Positions 26,411 to 36,352 are shown, counted from the first letter of the stretch. The stretch is DNA of 64,000 bases from Cronobacter universalis NCTC 9529 (GCF_001277175.1 NZ_CP012257.1:992001-1056000), one strand, 5' to 3'. The notes: generated from the sequence alone by a model not told the origin. A program made the numbers and translations.

Positions 26411-27409
26411 CTACTCTTCCTTCGCGGCGTGGATCTTGCCGCGAAACACCCAGAACCCCCAGCTGTTATAGATAAGCGTAATGGGCACAAAGACGCCGAA
26501 CGCGGTAAGCATCAGCTTCTGCGTGGCGGGCGGCGCGGCGGCCTGAATAAGCAGCAGATTCGGCGGCAGAATAAACGGAAAAACGGCCAGCAGCATCCCG
26601 CCAAATGCGGCGATAAACAGTAAGAGCGTCATCGCGAGCGGCAGGAAATCGCGCCGCTGGCGCAGCGTCAGCATCACGCCCAAAAACGCCAGCAAACCCA
26701 TCGCCACCAGCGGCCCGCTCCAGCGCCACAGTTGCAGGTGCAGCCGGTAGGTCTCATTGAGCTGCACCGTCCAGACCAGCAGCCCCGCCAGCAGCGCGGC
26801 GGTGAGAATGACAAGCCACAGGGCCTGACGCCGCGCCCACGCGTTGAGTTCTCCTTCGCAGCGCCAGATAAGCCAGCACGCGCCGAGCAGCGCATAGCCG
26901 ACGCTGAGCGCTATTGCACAGAAGACCGAAAAGGGCGACAGCCAGTCCATCGGGCCGCCGGTAAATCTGGCGCCGTCATGCGTGATGCCTTCAACCCATG
27001 CGCCCATCGTCGCGCCCTGGCTTAACGACGTCAGCCAGGAGCCTGCGATAAACAGCGCGTCAAACAGGCGCGGGCGCAGGTGGCGGTACTCAATCGCCAC
27101 CCCGCGCGCAATCATCGCCAGCAGCATGATATAGACCGGCAGGTAGAGCGCGCTGTAGAGGATGCTGAAAGCGACGGGGAACATCGCCAGCAGCGCGCCC
27201 GCGGTCAGCACCAGCCAGGTTTCGTTGCCGTCCCAGACCGGCAGCAGCGAAATATTCATCTGCTGGCGCGCCTGCGGCGACTGAAACGGCGCGAGCAGCC
27301 CCACGCCAAGATCCGCGCCGTCGAGCAGTACGTAAATCAGCACGCCTGCGGCGAGCGCGCCGGCGCAAAGCAGCGTTAACAGCGGCAGTGAAAGCAGCAG
27401 TTCAGTCAT
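26411..27409 (-). CDS. cioB: Cytochrome bd-type quinol oxidase subunit II (CioB)
   Basis: A 332-residue membrane protein of the CydB/CioB family with about eight helices. It has the conserved YVLLDGADLGVGLLAPF start and the VWDGNETWLVLTAGALLAMFP block. It partners subunit I, whose gene overlaps by 8 bases. The pair oxidises quinol and reduces O2 to water, forming a proton gradient. It is the last gene of the formate dehydrogenase operon. No CydX-like small subunit was seen directly downstream. Confidence 0.9.
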   Translation of the reverse strand: MTELLLSLPLLTLLCAGALAAGVLIYVLLDGADLGVGLLAPFQSPQARQQMNISLLPVWDGNETWLVLTAGALLAMFPVAFSILYSALYLPVYIMLLAMIARGVAIEYRHLRPRLFDALFIAGSWLTSLSQGATMGAWVEGITHDGARFTGGPMDWLSPFSVFCAIALSVGYALLGACWLIWRCEGELNAWARRQALWLVILTAALLAGLLVWTVQLNETYRLHLQLWRWSGPLVAMGLLAFLGVMLTLRQRRDFLPLAMTLLLFIAAFGGMLLAVFPFILPPNLLLIQAAAPPATQKLMLTAFGVFVPITLIYNSWGFWVFRGKIHAAKEE

Positions 27410-28814
27410 TCGTGCGTCCCCGCAGGCTGTGCGGCGTCACGCCGCTGCCGGTTTGCGCCGCCACGGCCGGGTTGGCATCCGGTGTATCGTCGCCCGGCGG
27501 TTTCGCGAGCAGGCGCAACATAAACCCCATACCCAGCGCGAAAACCAGCAGATAGACCACTACAATCGCGACAAACGAGCCGAGCACCAGCGACGGCGCG
27601 ATGGGCGAGGCGCTCTCGCGGGTCAGCAACTGCCCGTAGATGGTCCACGGCTGGCGGCCTGTCTCGGTGACGACCCAGCCTGCGAGCATCGCGATAACGC
27701 CCGCAGGCGCCATCGCCACCATGCCGCGTTGCAGCCAGCGCGCCTCCCATAACCGGCCACGCAGTCGCACCACCAGCCCGGCGACGCCAAAGAAAATCAT
27801 CAGAAAGCCGAGCCCGACCATCGCGCGAAACGCGAAGAACACGCCAGGCACCCAGGGCAGTTCGTCCGGCGGATATTGGTTCAGGCTGTGAATGGTGCCG
27901 GTGAGGTTATGGCGCAGGTAGAGCGAGCCGACGGACGGGATCGCCACTTCAAGGTGGTTGCGCCGCGCCTCCATATCCGGAATGGCGAACAGGCGCAGCG
28001 GCTCGCCTTCGCCGGGCGGCGGCGGGTTCCAGCTGCCTTCCATAGCCGCCAGTTTGACCGGCTGGTGATCGCGGGTATTTTCGCCATGCAGATCGCCCAC
28101 CACCGCCTGTAAGGGCGCGAGCGCGAGCAATACCCACAGCCCCCAGGAGAACATCCGCCGCGCGCCCGGCTGTTGCGGGCGTTTGAGCAGGTGCCATGCG
28201 CCGACGGCCGCCACCAGGCACGCGGTGGCGAGGAGCGCGGCGATGGACATATGCATCAACCGGTACGGGAAGGACGGGTTGAAAATCACCGCCCACCAGT
28301 CGACGGGCTGAAAACGGCCATCGGGCCCGATGATGAAACCTGCGGGCGTCTGCATCCACGAGTTCGCCGACAATATCCAGAAGGCGCTGAACAGCGAGCC
28401 TGCCGCCACCACGCAGGTGGCGAGAAAATGCACCCACGGGCGCACTTTGCCCATGCCGAACAGCACCACGCCCATAAAGCCCGCTTCGAGGAAAAACGCC
28501 ACCAGCACTTCCATGTACATCAGCGGCCCCATCACCGCCCCGGCGCGGCTGGAAAGCTCGCCCCAGTTGGCACCGAACTGGAATTCCATCAGCACGCCGG
28601 TGACGACGCCGACCGCGACATTCAGGGCAAAGATCTTGCTCCAGTATTTATAGAGATCGAGATAAATTTGCTGCCTGCGCCACAGCCACAAGCCTTCCAG
28701 CAGCATCAGCCACTGCGCGAGGCCTATCGTCAGCGCCGCCAGCACGATGTGGAACCCGATAGTGAAGGCGAACTGACTGCGCGCCAAAAGCAGCGCGGTT
28801 TCCGGGCTAATCAT
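27402..28814 (-). CDS. cioA: Cytochrome bd-type quinol oxidase subunit I (CioA, CIO-like)
   Basis: A 470-residue haem-bearing subunit. The N-terminus is MISPETALLLARSQFAFTIG, with the haem ligand histidine (GFHIV) just after. The conserved GWVVTETGRQPWTIYG is near residue 380. Its length and short quinol loop put it with the cyanide-insensitive CioA group rather than CydA. The ATG at 28814 begins the family sequence. A longer frame adds 38 unrelated residues. It starts 2 bases after the DUF1641 gene ends, so all four genes are one operon. Confidence 0.9.
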   Translation of the reverse strand: MISPETALLLARSQFAFTIGFHIVLAALTIGLAQWLMLLEGLWLWRRQQIYLDLYKYWSKIFALNVAVGVVTGVLMEFQFGANWGELSSRAGAVMGPLMYMEVLVAFFLEAGFMGVVLFGMGKVRPWVHFLATCVVAAGSLFSAFWILSANSWMQTPAGFIIGPDGRFQPVDWWAVIFNPSFPYRLMHMSIAALLATACLVAAVGAWHLLKRPQQPGARRMFSWGLWVLLALAPLQAVVGDLHGENTRDHQPVKLAAMEGSWNPPPPGEGEPLRLFAIPDMEARRNHLEVAIPSVGSLYLRHNLTGTIHSLNQYPPDELPWVPGVFFAFRAMVGLGFLMIFFGVAGLVVRLRGRLWEARWLQRGMVAMAPAGVIAMLAGWVVTETGRQPWTIYGQLLTRESASPIAPSLVLGSFVAIVVVYLLVFALGMGFMLRLLAKPPGDDTPDANPAVAAQTGSGVTPHSLRGRTND

Positions 28815-28816
28815 TG

Positions 28817-29305
28817 TCAGGCGTCGCTCGGCTTGCCGGTAAAGGATGAGATGGGTTTGTCCACCTCCTCTTCCATACGGCGGGAGAACGCTTTCAGACC
28901 GTTCAGCAGCGGCGTCAGCGAGCGCCACAGCTCATCGTCATGCAGCATTTTCCATGCCCCGCGCGCGCCCGGCGCGTCGGCCTGTTCGCTTTCAGGGCGC
29001 GCTTCTTCGCGGCTCAGTTCCGCGGCGAAATCGCGCACGCCGAAGGCGAGTTTATACATCCGCTCCGGCGGAATGGTGGAGAGCGCCATCAGCAGCACAG
29101 AGATATTCTGGATAACGTTCAGCGAACCTTTGCGGCTCAGGCCGTCGATGATGACCTTGATCCACTCGTTGTTGGACGCCACCAGATCGTTGGTCAGGCG
29201 CAGTACACCATGTTCATGCAGCGTCTGGAGCAGGCGTTGCAGCTCTTCGTCTGCCGTCGGGCCGATGCGTGGCGGCTCGGGCTGATAGTCAATCGCTTTG
29301 GCCAT
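28817..29305 (-). CDS. DUF1641 protein, formate dehydrogenase-associated
   Basis: A 162-residue, mostly helical soluble protein with the DUF1641 pattern (ELQRLLQTLHEHGVLRLTNDL and IQNISVLLMALSTIPPERMYKLAFGV). DUF1641 genes often sit beside formate dehydrogenase genes (for example yrhD beside yrhE in Bacillus subtilis), but the role is not known. Its start overlaps the dehydrogenase stop by one base (TAATG). It could mediate electron transfer or maturation, which is a guess. Confidence 0.8.
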   Translation of the reverse strand: MAKAIDYQPEPPRIGPTADEELQRLLQTLHEHGVLRLTNDLVASNNEWIKVIIDGLSRKGSLNVIQNISVLLMALSTIPPERMYKLAFGVRDFAAELSREEARPESEQADAPGARGAWKMLHDDELWRSLTPLLNGLKAFSRRMEEEVDKPISSFTGKPSDA

Positions 29306-32277
29306 TAAAATTTCTCCGGGTGAGGTTCCTGTTCGGGCGGCAGGCGGTAATCGTCACGCTGCCATTTCTCTTCGACCGGCACGCCCGCCATCGGCGTGCG
29401 GGCACCATAGCGGAAGTTATGCCGCGGCAGCGGCGACGGGTGCGGCGCGCGGGAGAGTTTCTCCAGTTTTACCGCGAGCTCCTTATACGCCGGCGTGTTG
29501 ACGTCGGGGTCGTGGTGCTCGCCGGTGAGCGCGTTAATGCCCGGTTTGCCCTGATGAATAGAGATAAAAAGCGATTGGCCCGCCACGCGATCGGTGATGA
29601 CCACCGGCACCTCCAGCGAGCTGCGTCGCGAGGTGAGTTTCACCCAGTCGCCCTCTAAAAGCCCACGCTCAGCGGCAAGCTGCGGGCTAATCTCTACAAA
29701 CCAGTCGGGCGACAGCGACATTGTGCGCCCGCCGCGTCCGCTCTGGTTGGTCGACTGGAAATGCTCCAGCATGCGCCCGTTATTGAGCGCCAGATCGTAT
29801 TCGTCATCCGGCGCTTCGGCGGGCGGTTGCCACTTCAGCGGATAGAGCACGGCGCGGCCATCCGGGAAATTAAACCCGTTGGTGTAGAGCAGCGGCGTGC
29901 TTTCGCCGTCAGGCTTCACCGGCCAGAGCTGGGAGTTCCAGCCTTCAAGACGCTCATAGCTGACGCCCGCGAATAGCGTGGCGATACTCGCTGCCTCCGC
30001 CATGATTTGTGACGGGTGCGTGTAGCCCCAGTCGTGACCCATGCGCGCGGCAAGCTCTGTCAGAATGCGCCAGTCCGGGCGGCTGTCACCGAGCGGCGGC
30101 ATAGCTTCATAGAAGCGCTGAATGCGCCGCTCGGTATTCACAAAGGTGCCGTCTTTTTCAATGCTCGGGCAGGCGGGCAGCACCACATCGGCGAACTGCG
30201 CGGTGCGGCTTAAAAAGAGATCCTGCACCACCAGGAAATCAAGATCGGTAAAGCCCTCGTGCACGTTAGTGCTGTCGGCGTCGGAAAATGCCGTCTCTTC
30301 GCCGATGACATACATGGCGCGAACCTGTTTCGTGCGCGCGTGCTCTACCATCTCGAAGTTATCTGAGCCTGCCTCCAGCGACAGTTTTTCCGGTGCCACG
30401 CCCCAGGCTTTCGCCCATTTGGCGCGCACGGTTTCATCGCTCACCGATTCATAGCCGGGGTAGTAGTTTTTCAGGCAGCCGAAATCGCTCGCGCCCTGCA
30501 CGTTATTATGCCCGCGCATCGGGTAGCCACCTGTGCCGGGGCGACCGTAGTTGCCCGTGACCAGTAGCAGGTTGGAGAGCGCGGTGCTGGTGTCCGCGCC
30601 GTGGCTGTGCTGGGTGACGCCCATCGCCCAGACGATGCAGACGGACGGCGCGTTGCCGATAAGCTCGGCGGCGGCGGTCAGCTCATCCACGGTAAGCCCG
30701 GTTATGTCGGCGGCGAACTCCAGCGTGAACGGCGCGAGCGACTGGCGGTATTCGTCCACCTGGTTGACGTGCGCGGCGAGAAACGCCTCGTCGGCGTAGC
30801 CGTGGTCAAACATATAGCGCGCCATCGCCGAGGCCCAGACTATATCGGTGCCGGGGCGAATGCGCAGGTAACGGTCGGCGCGGTCGGCCATTTCGTGACG
30901 GCGCGGGTCGACTACCAGCAGTTGCTGCCCGTGATGTTTTTTCGCGGCTTTCATGCGCGCGGCGATCACCGGATGGTTCTCGGCGGTGTTGCTGCCGACA
31001 ATCACAATCAGCGACGCCTTATGCAGATCCTCAATGGTGCCCGCGTCGCCGCCGTAACCGACGGTGCGGAACAGCCCTTTGGTGGCCGGGTTCTGGCAGT
31101 AGCGCGATGAGTTATCGACGCTGTTCGTGCCAATAATGAGGCGCGCGATTTTCTGCGTCAGGTAGGCTTCTTCGTTGCTGCCCTTACTGGAGCCGATAAA
31201 ACCGATAGCCTGCGGCCCGGACTGATCGCGGATCGCCAGCAGGCGGCGCGCCACCAGCGCCAGCGCCTCGTCCCAGCTCGCCTCGCGGAAGCGGTCGTTC
31301 TCGCGGATAAGCGGTGTGGTGAGGCGTGCTTTATCGTTGAGGAAATCCCAGGCGAATTTGCCCTTCACGCAGGTGGAGATGCCGTTGGCAGGCGCGTCGG
31401 CGACAGGCTGCACTTTCAGTACGTGGCGGTCGCGCGTCCAGATTTCGAAGCTGCACCCGACGCCGCAGTAGGTGCAGACCGTTTTGGTACGTTTGATTTC
31501 CGGCTGCCGCCAGTGCATGTCCATCACCGAAATCCCGGTAATGATCTCAGCACCCGTGGTGTTTTCGATGGCTTTCACCAGATCTATCATCGGGCGCTTG
31601 AGCGTCTGCTTCATGCTGGTAAACGGCCCGGCGTCCGGCTGCATGGTTTTCTCAAGCAGGGCGTTGCAGGGACAGACGGTGACGCAATGCCCACAGCTCA
31701 CGCAGCTGGAGCCGGCGATAGTCTCGCCGCCGTCCCACAGCACACGCGGGTGGGCCATGGTGTAATCGATGCTCAGCGTCTCGTTGACCTCGACGTTCTG
31801 GCACGCCTCCACGCAGCGCCCGCACAGAATGCACTGGTCGGGATCGTAGGTGTAAAACGGGTTGGAGTGATCTTTAACGTAGGGTTTGCGCTGGTATTCG
31901 TAGCGCTGAATCGGAATATGCATATCCGCCACGGCATTATGCAGGGTGCAGTCGCCGGTATTGTGTTCGCAGACGGTACAGTAAAGTTCATGTTTGGCGA
32001 GCAGCCTGTCCATGCCTTCGTGTTGCGCCGCCTGCGCGTCGGGCGTGCGGCTGGCAATTTCCATGCCCTGCGCGCTTTTCAGCGTACAGCCGCGCACCAG
32101 CTCGCCCTGATACTCCACCCAGCAGACATCGCAGGTTTGCATCGGCTCAAGCGCGGGGTGGTAACAGACGTGCGGGAGCTTGACATCGCAGGCCGTCAGA
32201 AAATCGATAAGCGGGATATTCGCCGGGCCAGTCAGCGGCCTCCCGTCATAAAACAGGGTACAGAGCGACTCTTGCAT
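29305..32277 (-). CDS. Molybdenum formate dehydrogenase catalytic subunit with N-terminal Fe-S domains
   Basis: A 990-residue protein. The N-terminus has a [2Fe-2S] ferredoxin domain (CDVKLPHVCYHP, MQTCDVCWVEY), a His/Cys cluster (HELYCTVCEHNTGDC) and two [4Fe-4S] motifs (CILCGRCVEAC, CVSCGHCVTVC). A molybdopterin catalytic domain follows, with CTYCGVGCSFEI binding a further cluster and RYCQNPATK holding the metal-ligand cysteine (Cys, not selenocysteine). It resembles cytoplasmic NAD-linked type FdhF/YrhE enzymes, yet no diaphorase or beta subunit is in this operon. It is followed by DUF1641 and a bd oxidase, which implies quinone as final acceptor (inference). Confidence 0.9.
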   Translation of the reverse strand: MQESLCTLFYDGRPLTGPANIPLIDFLTACDVKLPHVCYHPALEPMQTCDVCWVEYQGELVRGCTLKSAQGMEIASRTPDAQAAQHEGMDRLLAKHELYCTVCEHNTGDCTLHNAVADMHIPIQRYEYQRKPYVKDHSNPFYTYDPDQCILCGRCVEACQNVEVNETLSIDYTMAHPRVLWDGGETIAGSSCVSCGHCVTVCPCNALLEKTMQPDAGPFTSMKQTLKRPMIDLVKAIENTTGAEIITGISVMDMHWRQPEIKRTKTVCTYCGVGCSFEIWTRDRHVLKVQPVADAPANGISTCVKGKFAWDFLNDKARLTTPLIRENDRFREASWDEALALVARRLLAIRDQSGPQAIGFIGSSKGSNEEAYLTQKIARLIIGTNSVDNSSRYCQNPATKGLFRTVGYGGDAGTIEDLHKASLIVIVGSNTAENHPVIAARMKAAKKHHGQQLLVVDPRRHEMADRADRYLRIRPGTDIVWASAMARYMFDHGYADEAFLAAHVNQVDEYRQSLAPFTLEFAADITGLTVDELTAAAELIGNAPSVCIVWAMGVTQHSHGADTSTALSNLLLVTGNYGRPGTGGYPMRGHNNVQGASDFGCLKNYYPGYESVSDETVRAKWAKAWGVAPEKLSLEAGSDNFEMVEHARTKQVRAMYVIGEETAFSDADSTNVHEGFTDLDFLVVQDLFLSRTAQFADVVLPACPSIEKDGTFVNTERRIQRFYEAMPPLGDSRPDWRILTELAARMGHDWGYTHPSQIMAEAASIATLFAGVSYERLEGWNSQLWPVKPDGESTPLLYTNGFNFPDGRAVLYPLKWQPPAEAPDDEYDLALNNGRMLEHFQSTNQSGRGGRTMSLSPDWFVEISPQLAAERGLLEGDWVKLTSRRSSLEVPVVITDRVAGQSLFISIHQGKPGINALTGEHHDPDVNTPAYKELAVKLEKLSRAPHPSPLPRHNFRYGARTPMAGVPVEEKWQRDDYRLPPEQEPHPEKF

Positions 32278-32331
32278 AGTGCTTCCTCAAACGTGCCTTG
32301 CCAGTGCCGCGAACGTGTGCCGCAGCGAAGA

Positions 32332-32360
32332 AGAGCGGCTTCTCCGCGGGGAGGCGCTCT
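32332..32360. other. Hairpin in the fdh leader region
   Basis: AGAGCG and CGCTCT frame an inner CTCC/GGAG stem about 55 bases upstream of the fdh start. It may be a leader structure. It lacks a T-run. Confidence 0.3.
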
Positions 32361-32525
32361 CGTTATAGTGACTTAAAGGTAGTAACCGACCCCTGGCTTC
32401 GCCAGCGAAGGGTGTTGCGAAGTATGTATGCGGTGAATAATCAGACGCGGGCAGTTGCGGGTAAGTGGCTGAGCGCGTGACGGCTTTTGCATTTCGCACC
32501 ACTTCCCGGTATAACGTTCAGTTAT

Positions 32526-32549
32526 GGATGTTTAGACGTCTGAACGTAT
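32526..32549 (+). promoter_or_regulatory. MetJ operator (met boxes) upstream of mmuP
   Basis: A perfect AGACGTCT box at 32534-32541 is flanked in register by GGATGTTT and GAACGTAT, each 5 of 8 to consensus. It lies 10 bases before the mmuP start. MetJ with S-adenosylmethionine should repress mmuPM. Confidence 0.85.
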
Positions 32550-32559
32550 AGAAGGGTTT

Positions 32560-33960
32560 ATGCAGGAATCGCAGCAGCTACAACGCACCATGAAGGCCCG
32601 TCATCTGGTCATGCTCTCGCTGGGGGGCGTTATCGGCACCGGGCTGTTTTTTAATACCGGCTATATTATTTCCACGACCGGGGCGGCGGGCACGCTGCTG
32701 GCGTATCTTATCGGCGCGCTGGTGGTCTGGCTGGTGATGCAGTGCCTCGGCGAGCTGGCTGTCGCCATGCCGGAGACCGGCGCGTTTCACGTTTACGCGG
32801 CGCGCTATTTAGGGCCAGCGACCGGCTATACCGTCGCCTGGCTCTACTGGCTCACCTGGACCGTGGCGCTCGGCTCAAGCTTCACCGCCGCCGGGTTCTG
32901 TATGCAGTACTGGTTTCCGCAGGTGCCGGTGTGGATCTGGTGTCTGGTCTTCTGCGTGGTGATTTTCGGGCTGAATGTTTTCTCCACGCGGCTTTTCGCC
33001 GAAGGCGAATTCTGGTTTTCACTTATTAAAGTGATCACCATCGTGGCGTTTATCGTGCTGGGCGGGGCGGCGATGTTCGGCATTCTGCCGATGAAAGACG
33101 GCTCGCCCGCGCCGCTGTTCCACAACCTGACCGCCGCGGGCTGGTTCCCTGCCGGGACGCTGCCGATCCTGATGACGATGGTGGCGGTGAACTTCGCGTT
33201 TTCCGGCACCGAGCTTATCGGCATTGCGGCCGGTGAGACTGAAAACCCGCAGCAGGCCGTGCCGGTCGCGATTCGCACGACCATCGTGCGGCTGGTGATT
33301 TTCTTCCTCGGCACCGTGCTGGTGCTGGCGGCGCTGATCCCGATGGATCAGGCGGGCGTGGTGAAAAGCCCGTTCGTGCTGGTGTTTGAGAAAATCGGCA
33401 TTCCTTACGCCGCCGATATCATTAACTTCGTGATCCTCACCGCGATTTTATCAGCGGCCAACTCGGGCCTGTACGCCTCGGGGCGGATGCTCTGGTCGCT
33501 CGCCAATGAGCGCACGCTGCCGCGCGGTTTTTCGCGCCTCACGCGTCGCGGCGTGCCGCTGACGGCGCTGTCGGTGAGTATGCTGGGCGGCGTGCTGGCG
33601 CTGTTCTCCAGCATCGTGGCGCCGGATACGGTTTTTGTGGCGCTCTCGGCGATTTCCGGTTTCGCGGTGGTGGCGGTGTGGCTCAGCATCTGCGCCGCGC
33701 ATTTTATGTTCCGCCGCCGTCATCTGGCCGAGGGCCGGGCGCTCGATGAATTACATTACCGCGCGCCCTGGTATCCGCTGACGCCGGCGCTGGGCTTCGT
33801 ACTCTGTCTTATCGCCTGCGTCGGGCTGGCGTTCGATCCGGGCCAGCGCATCGCGCTCTGGTGCGGGTTGCCGTTTGTGGCGTTCTGCTACGGCGCGTAT
33901 TATCTGACGCAATTTTTCCGCACGCGCCGCACCGAGGAGCCTCGCCATGTCGCTGAATAA
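32560..33960 (+). CDS. mmuP: S-methylmethionine permease
   Basis: A 466-residue amino acid-polyamine-organocation permease with 12 helices ([21 protein letters not shown] near the N-terminus). It imports plant-derived S-methylmethionine, which the next gene uses to methylate homocysteine. It overlaps mmuM by 14 bases. The MetJ boxes just upstream agree with this role. Confidence 0.93.
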   Translation: MQESQQLQRTMKARHLVMLSLGGVIGTGLFFNTGYIISTTGAAGTLLAYLIGALVVWLVMQCLGELAVAMPETGAFHVYAARYLGPATGYTVAWLYWLTWTVALGSSFTAAGFCMQYWFPQVPVWIWCLVFCVVIFGLNVFSTRLFAEGEFWFSLIKVITIVAFIVLGGAAMFGILPMKDGSPAPLFHNLTAAGWFPAGTLPILMTMVAVNFAFSGTELIGIAAGETENPQQAVPVAIRTTIVRLVIFFLGTVLVLAALIPMDQAGVVKSPFVLVFEKIGIPYAADIINFVILTAILSAANSGLYASGRMLWSLANERTLPRGFSRLTRRGVPLTALSVSMLGGVLALFSSIVAPDTVFVALSAISGFAVVAVWLSICAAHFMFRRRHLAEGRALDELHYRAPWYPLTPALGFVLCLIACVGLAFDPGQRIALWCGLPFVAFCYGAYYLTQFFRTRRTEEPRHVAE

Positions 33961-34879
33961 CCCGTTAACCCCGCTCTTAAGCCAGCAGCCGTTCGTGGTG
34001 CTGGACGGCGCGCTCGCGACCGAACTGGAAGCGCGCGGCTGCAATCTCGCCGACAGCTTATGGTCGGCGAAAGTCCTGATGGAGCAGCCGGAGCTGATTT
34101 ACGCGGTGCATCTCGATTACTTCCGCGCCGGGGCGCAGTGCGCCATTACCGCCAGCTACCAGGCGACACCTGCCGGTTTTGCCGCGCGCGGCCTGGATGA
34201 GGCGCAGTCGCGGGCGCTAATTGCGCGAAGCGTTGAGCTGGCGCGTCAGGCGCGTGACGATTATTACCACGAACAGCCGGATGCCGGGCCGCTGCTGGTG
34301 GCGGGCTCCGTCGGGCCGTATGGCGCGTATCTGGCGGACGGCTCGGAATACCGCGGCGACTATGCGCTCTCCGCGGCTGAGTTTGCGGATTTCCATCGTC
34401 CGCGCGTGGAGGCGCTCCTTGAGGCGGGCGTGGATCTGCTGGCCTGCGAAACGCTGCCGTCGCTGCCGGAAGCGCTGGCGCTCGCGGCGCTGCTGGAAAG
34501 CTACCCGCAGGCGCGCGCGTGGTTTACCTTTACGCTTCGCGACAGCGACCACATCAGCGACGGCACGCCGCTTGGTGATGTGGCGGCCGCGCTCGCGCCG
34601 TATCCGCAGATTGCGGCGCTCGGCATTAACTGCGTGGCGCTGGAGAAAACCACCGCCGCGCTGACGCAGCTGCATGACGCGACCCGGCTGCCGCTGGTGG
34701 TTTACCCGAACTCCGGCGAGCAGTATGACGCGGTGAGCAAAACCTGGTGTCACGACGGGCACGCCTGCCAGACGCTGGCGCATTATCTGGACGAGTGGCG
34801 CGCGGCGGGCGCGGCGCTGATTGGCGGTTGTTGCCGCACCACGCCTGCGGATATCGCGGCGCTGCGCGCGCAGCGTTAA
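33947..34879 (+). CDS. mmuM: Homocysteine S-methyltransferase
   Basis: A 310-residue zinc enzyme that moves a methyl group from S-methylmethionine to homocysteine, making two methionines. The zinc cysteines are visible in GINCVALE and in [11 protein letters not shown] near the C-terminus. The N-terminus has the barrel start ([18 protein letters not shown]). It is translationally coupled to mmuP and under the same MetJ operator. Confidence 0.94.
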   Translation: MSLNNPLTPLLSQQPFVVLDGALATELEARGCNLADSLWSAKVLMEQPELIYAVHLDYFRAGAQCAITASYQATPAGFAARGLDEAQSRALIARSVELARQARDDYYHEQPDAGPLLVAGSVGPYGAYLADGSEYRGDYALSAAEFADFHRPRVEALLEAGVDLLACETLPSLPEALALAALLESYPQARAWFTFTLRDSDHISDGTPLGDVAAALAPYPQIAALGINCVALEKTTAALTQLHDATRLPLVVYPNSGEQYDAVSKTWCHDGHACQTLAHYLDEWRAAGAALIGGCCRTTPADIAALRAQR

Positions 34880-34886
34880 GGGAAAT

Positions 34887-34915
34887 GCCGGGTGCGCTTC
34901 GCTTACCCGGCCTAC
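34887..34915. repeat. REP-like palindrome
   Basis: GCCGGGT and ACCCGGC arms surround GCGCTTCGCTT. It is related to five other copies in the window. Confidence 0.75.
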
Positions 34916-34936
34916 AAAATACGCACCATGTAGCAT

Positions 34937-34965
34937 GCAGGGCGGGTAAGCGAAGCGCACCCGCC
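34937..34965. repeat. REP-like palindrome
   Basis: GGCGGGT and ACCCGCC arms around AAGCGAAGCGC. It is in inverted orientation to the copy 22 bases upstream. Confidence 0.75.
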
Positions 34966-35014
34966 TGTTGGGAAGAGGGGGCAGGTGAAGGGAGCAGGGC
35001 GCATATGACAGGCC

Positions 35015-35163
35015 GGTGAAATCGTTCCGTTCGCCATAACGTCATTTCCCTCTGTGTTTTTCTCCCATGCGAACGTGCAAAGGGGGCTCGCCGCCGCCCC
35101 CTTTGCAATCCCGGCTCCCGGCGGAAATCGGCCCTTAGGGCCGATTTTTTTTAGCCGGAGCAA
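35015..35163 (+). ncRNA. Putative structured RNA element, copy 1
   Basis: It is repeated at 39512-39661. In order it contains GTTCGC/GCGAAC arms (35029-35074), an 11-bp hairpin GCAAAGGGGGC/GCCCCCTTTGC (35077-35106), and a terminator-like hairpin with arms ATCGGCCC/GGGCCGAT and eight T (35127-35152). The stems are conserved between copies while the terminator loop differs in length. This suggests a transcribed RNA on this strand, perhaps of phage antisense (C4) origin. The antisense strand also has an open frame in both copies. Confidence 0.5.
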
Positions 35164-35190
35164 CCCCCTTTCCCCTGGCGTTTCTGCGCT

Positions 35191-35219
35191 GTAGGGCGGG
35201 TAAGCGCAGCGCACCCGCC
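35191..35219. repeat. REP-like palindrome
   Basis: GGCGGGT and ACCCGCC arms around AAGCGCAGCGC, just after the RNA-like element. Confidence 0.72.
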
Positions 35220-35365
35220 ATCCCCTATAACGCACAAAATTAACTATCCATTGCCGGATTTTTTCTAAAAACGATTCGGCATTAACGATGCTTTTTTATT
35301 CCTTTATCTGACGTCCCGCGCCGGAAATACTGCCTCTATAACAAGAGACTACAGGGGCAGACAAT

Positions 35366-36343
35366 ATGGCAATCACATCGCGTATTACGCTCATCGGCGC
35401 GCTGGCGCTGTGGGCATTTCAGGCGCAGGCGGTGGACGTCACCGTCGCGTATCAGACTTCCGCCGAGCCCGCCAAAGTGGCGCAGGCGGATAACACCTTC
35501 GCCAAAGAGAGCGGCGCCACGGTGGACTGGCGTAAATTCGACAGCGGCGCCAGCGTGGTGCGCGCGCTCGCCTCGGGCGACGTGCAGATAGGCAATATCG
35601 GCTCCAGCCCGCTCGCCGTCGCGGCAAGCCAGAATGTCCCCATCGAAGTGTTTCTGCTCGCGTCGCAGCTTGGTAACTCCGAGGCGCTGGTGGTGAAAAA
35701 ATCGATTCGCACGCCGCAGGATCTCATCGGCAAGCGCATCGCGGTGCCGTTTATCTCCACCACCCACTACAGCCTGCTGGCGGCGCTGAAACACTGGGGT
35801 ATCCGCCCGGATCAACTGAGCATCGTTAACCTTCAGCCGCCTGCGATCATCGCCGCCTGGCAGCGGGGCGATATCGACGGCGCTTATGTCTGGGCGCCGG
35901 CCGTTAACGCGCTGGAAAAAGAGGGCACGGTGCTGACCGACTCCTCGGAAGTGGGGAAATGGGGTTCGCCGACGCTGGATGTCTGGGTGGTGCGTAAAGA
36001 CTTCGCCGAAAAACACCCGGAAGTGGTCACCGCCTTTGCCCGCAGCGCGCTGGCGGCCCAGCGCGGTTATCTCGACAACCCTGACGGCTGGCTTACGCAG
36101 CCGGAGCATCTGGAGAAGCTCGCGCGCTTAAGCGGCGTGCCGCAGGCCGATGTGCCGGGGCTGGTGAAGGGCAATACCTATCTTCCCGCCAGCCAGCAGG
36201 TCGAACAGCTTAACGGTCCGGTGAATCAGGCGATTGTCGACACCGCCGCGTTTTTGAAAGCGCAGGGCAAAGTGGCGCAGGCCGGCCAGGATTACCGCGC
36301 GTTCGTCACCGACCGCTTTGTGAAGCCGCTGGCTCAGCCGTAA
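35366..36343 (+). CDS. tauA: Taurine ABC transporter periplasmic binding protein
   Basis: A 325-residue protein with a signal peptide ending in FQAQA. The mature part shows the sulfonate-binding pattern (VTVAYQTSAEPAKVAQAD, QIGNIGSSPLAVAAS). It captures taurine for TauBC. It is the first gene of a tau operon that ends with the dioxygenase and is normally induced when sulfate is scarce (Cbl/CysB in E. coli). No such site was confirmed here. Confidence 0.93.
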   Translation: MAITSRITLIGALALWAFQAQAVDVTVAYQTSAEPAKVAQADNTFAKESGATVDWRKFDSGASVVRALASGDVQIGNIGSSPLAVAASQNVPIEVFLLASQLGNSEALVVKKSIRTPQDLIGKRIAVPFISTTHYSLLAALKHWGIRPDQLSIVNLQPPAIIAAWQRGDIDGAYVWAPAVNALEKEGTVLTDSSEVGKWGSPTLDVWVVRKDFAEKHPEVVTAFARSALAAQRGYLDNPDGWLTQPEHLEKLARLSGVPQADVPGLVKGNTYLPASQQVEQLNGPVNQAIVDTAAFLKAQGKVAQAGQDYRAFVTDRFVKPLAQP

Positions 36344-36352
36344 GGGGGCGCG

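Larger units (their letters stand above)
34880..35365. other. Repeat-rich intergenic region between mmuM and tauA
   Basis: No gene is seen. It holds three REP-like palindromes, at 34887-34915, 34937-34965 and 35191-35219, and the first copy of the RNA-like element at 35015-35163. The tauA promoter must lie in the AT-rich end, after 35220. Several open frames across it arise from the repeats. Confidence 0.6.

Noticed and set aside
26405..26623. A frame opposite the 3' end of cioB
   Set aside because: Antisense shadow of cioB with low-complexity, charged sequence.
34912..35235. Short minus-strand frames across the repeat element (also at 39309-39671)
   Set aside because: They arise from the repeated RNA-like element and REP palindromes. 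Sharing of short motifs between copies follows from the DNA repeat itself, so they are not called as genes.
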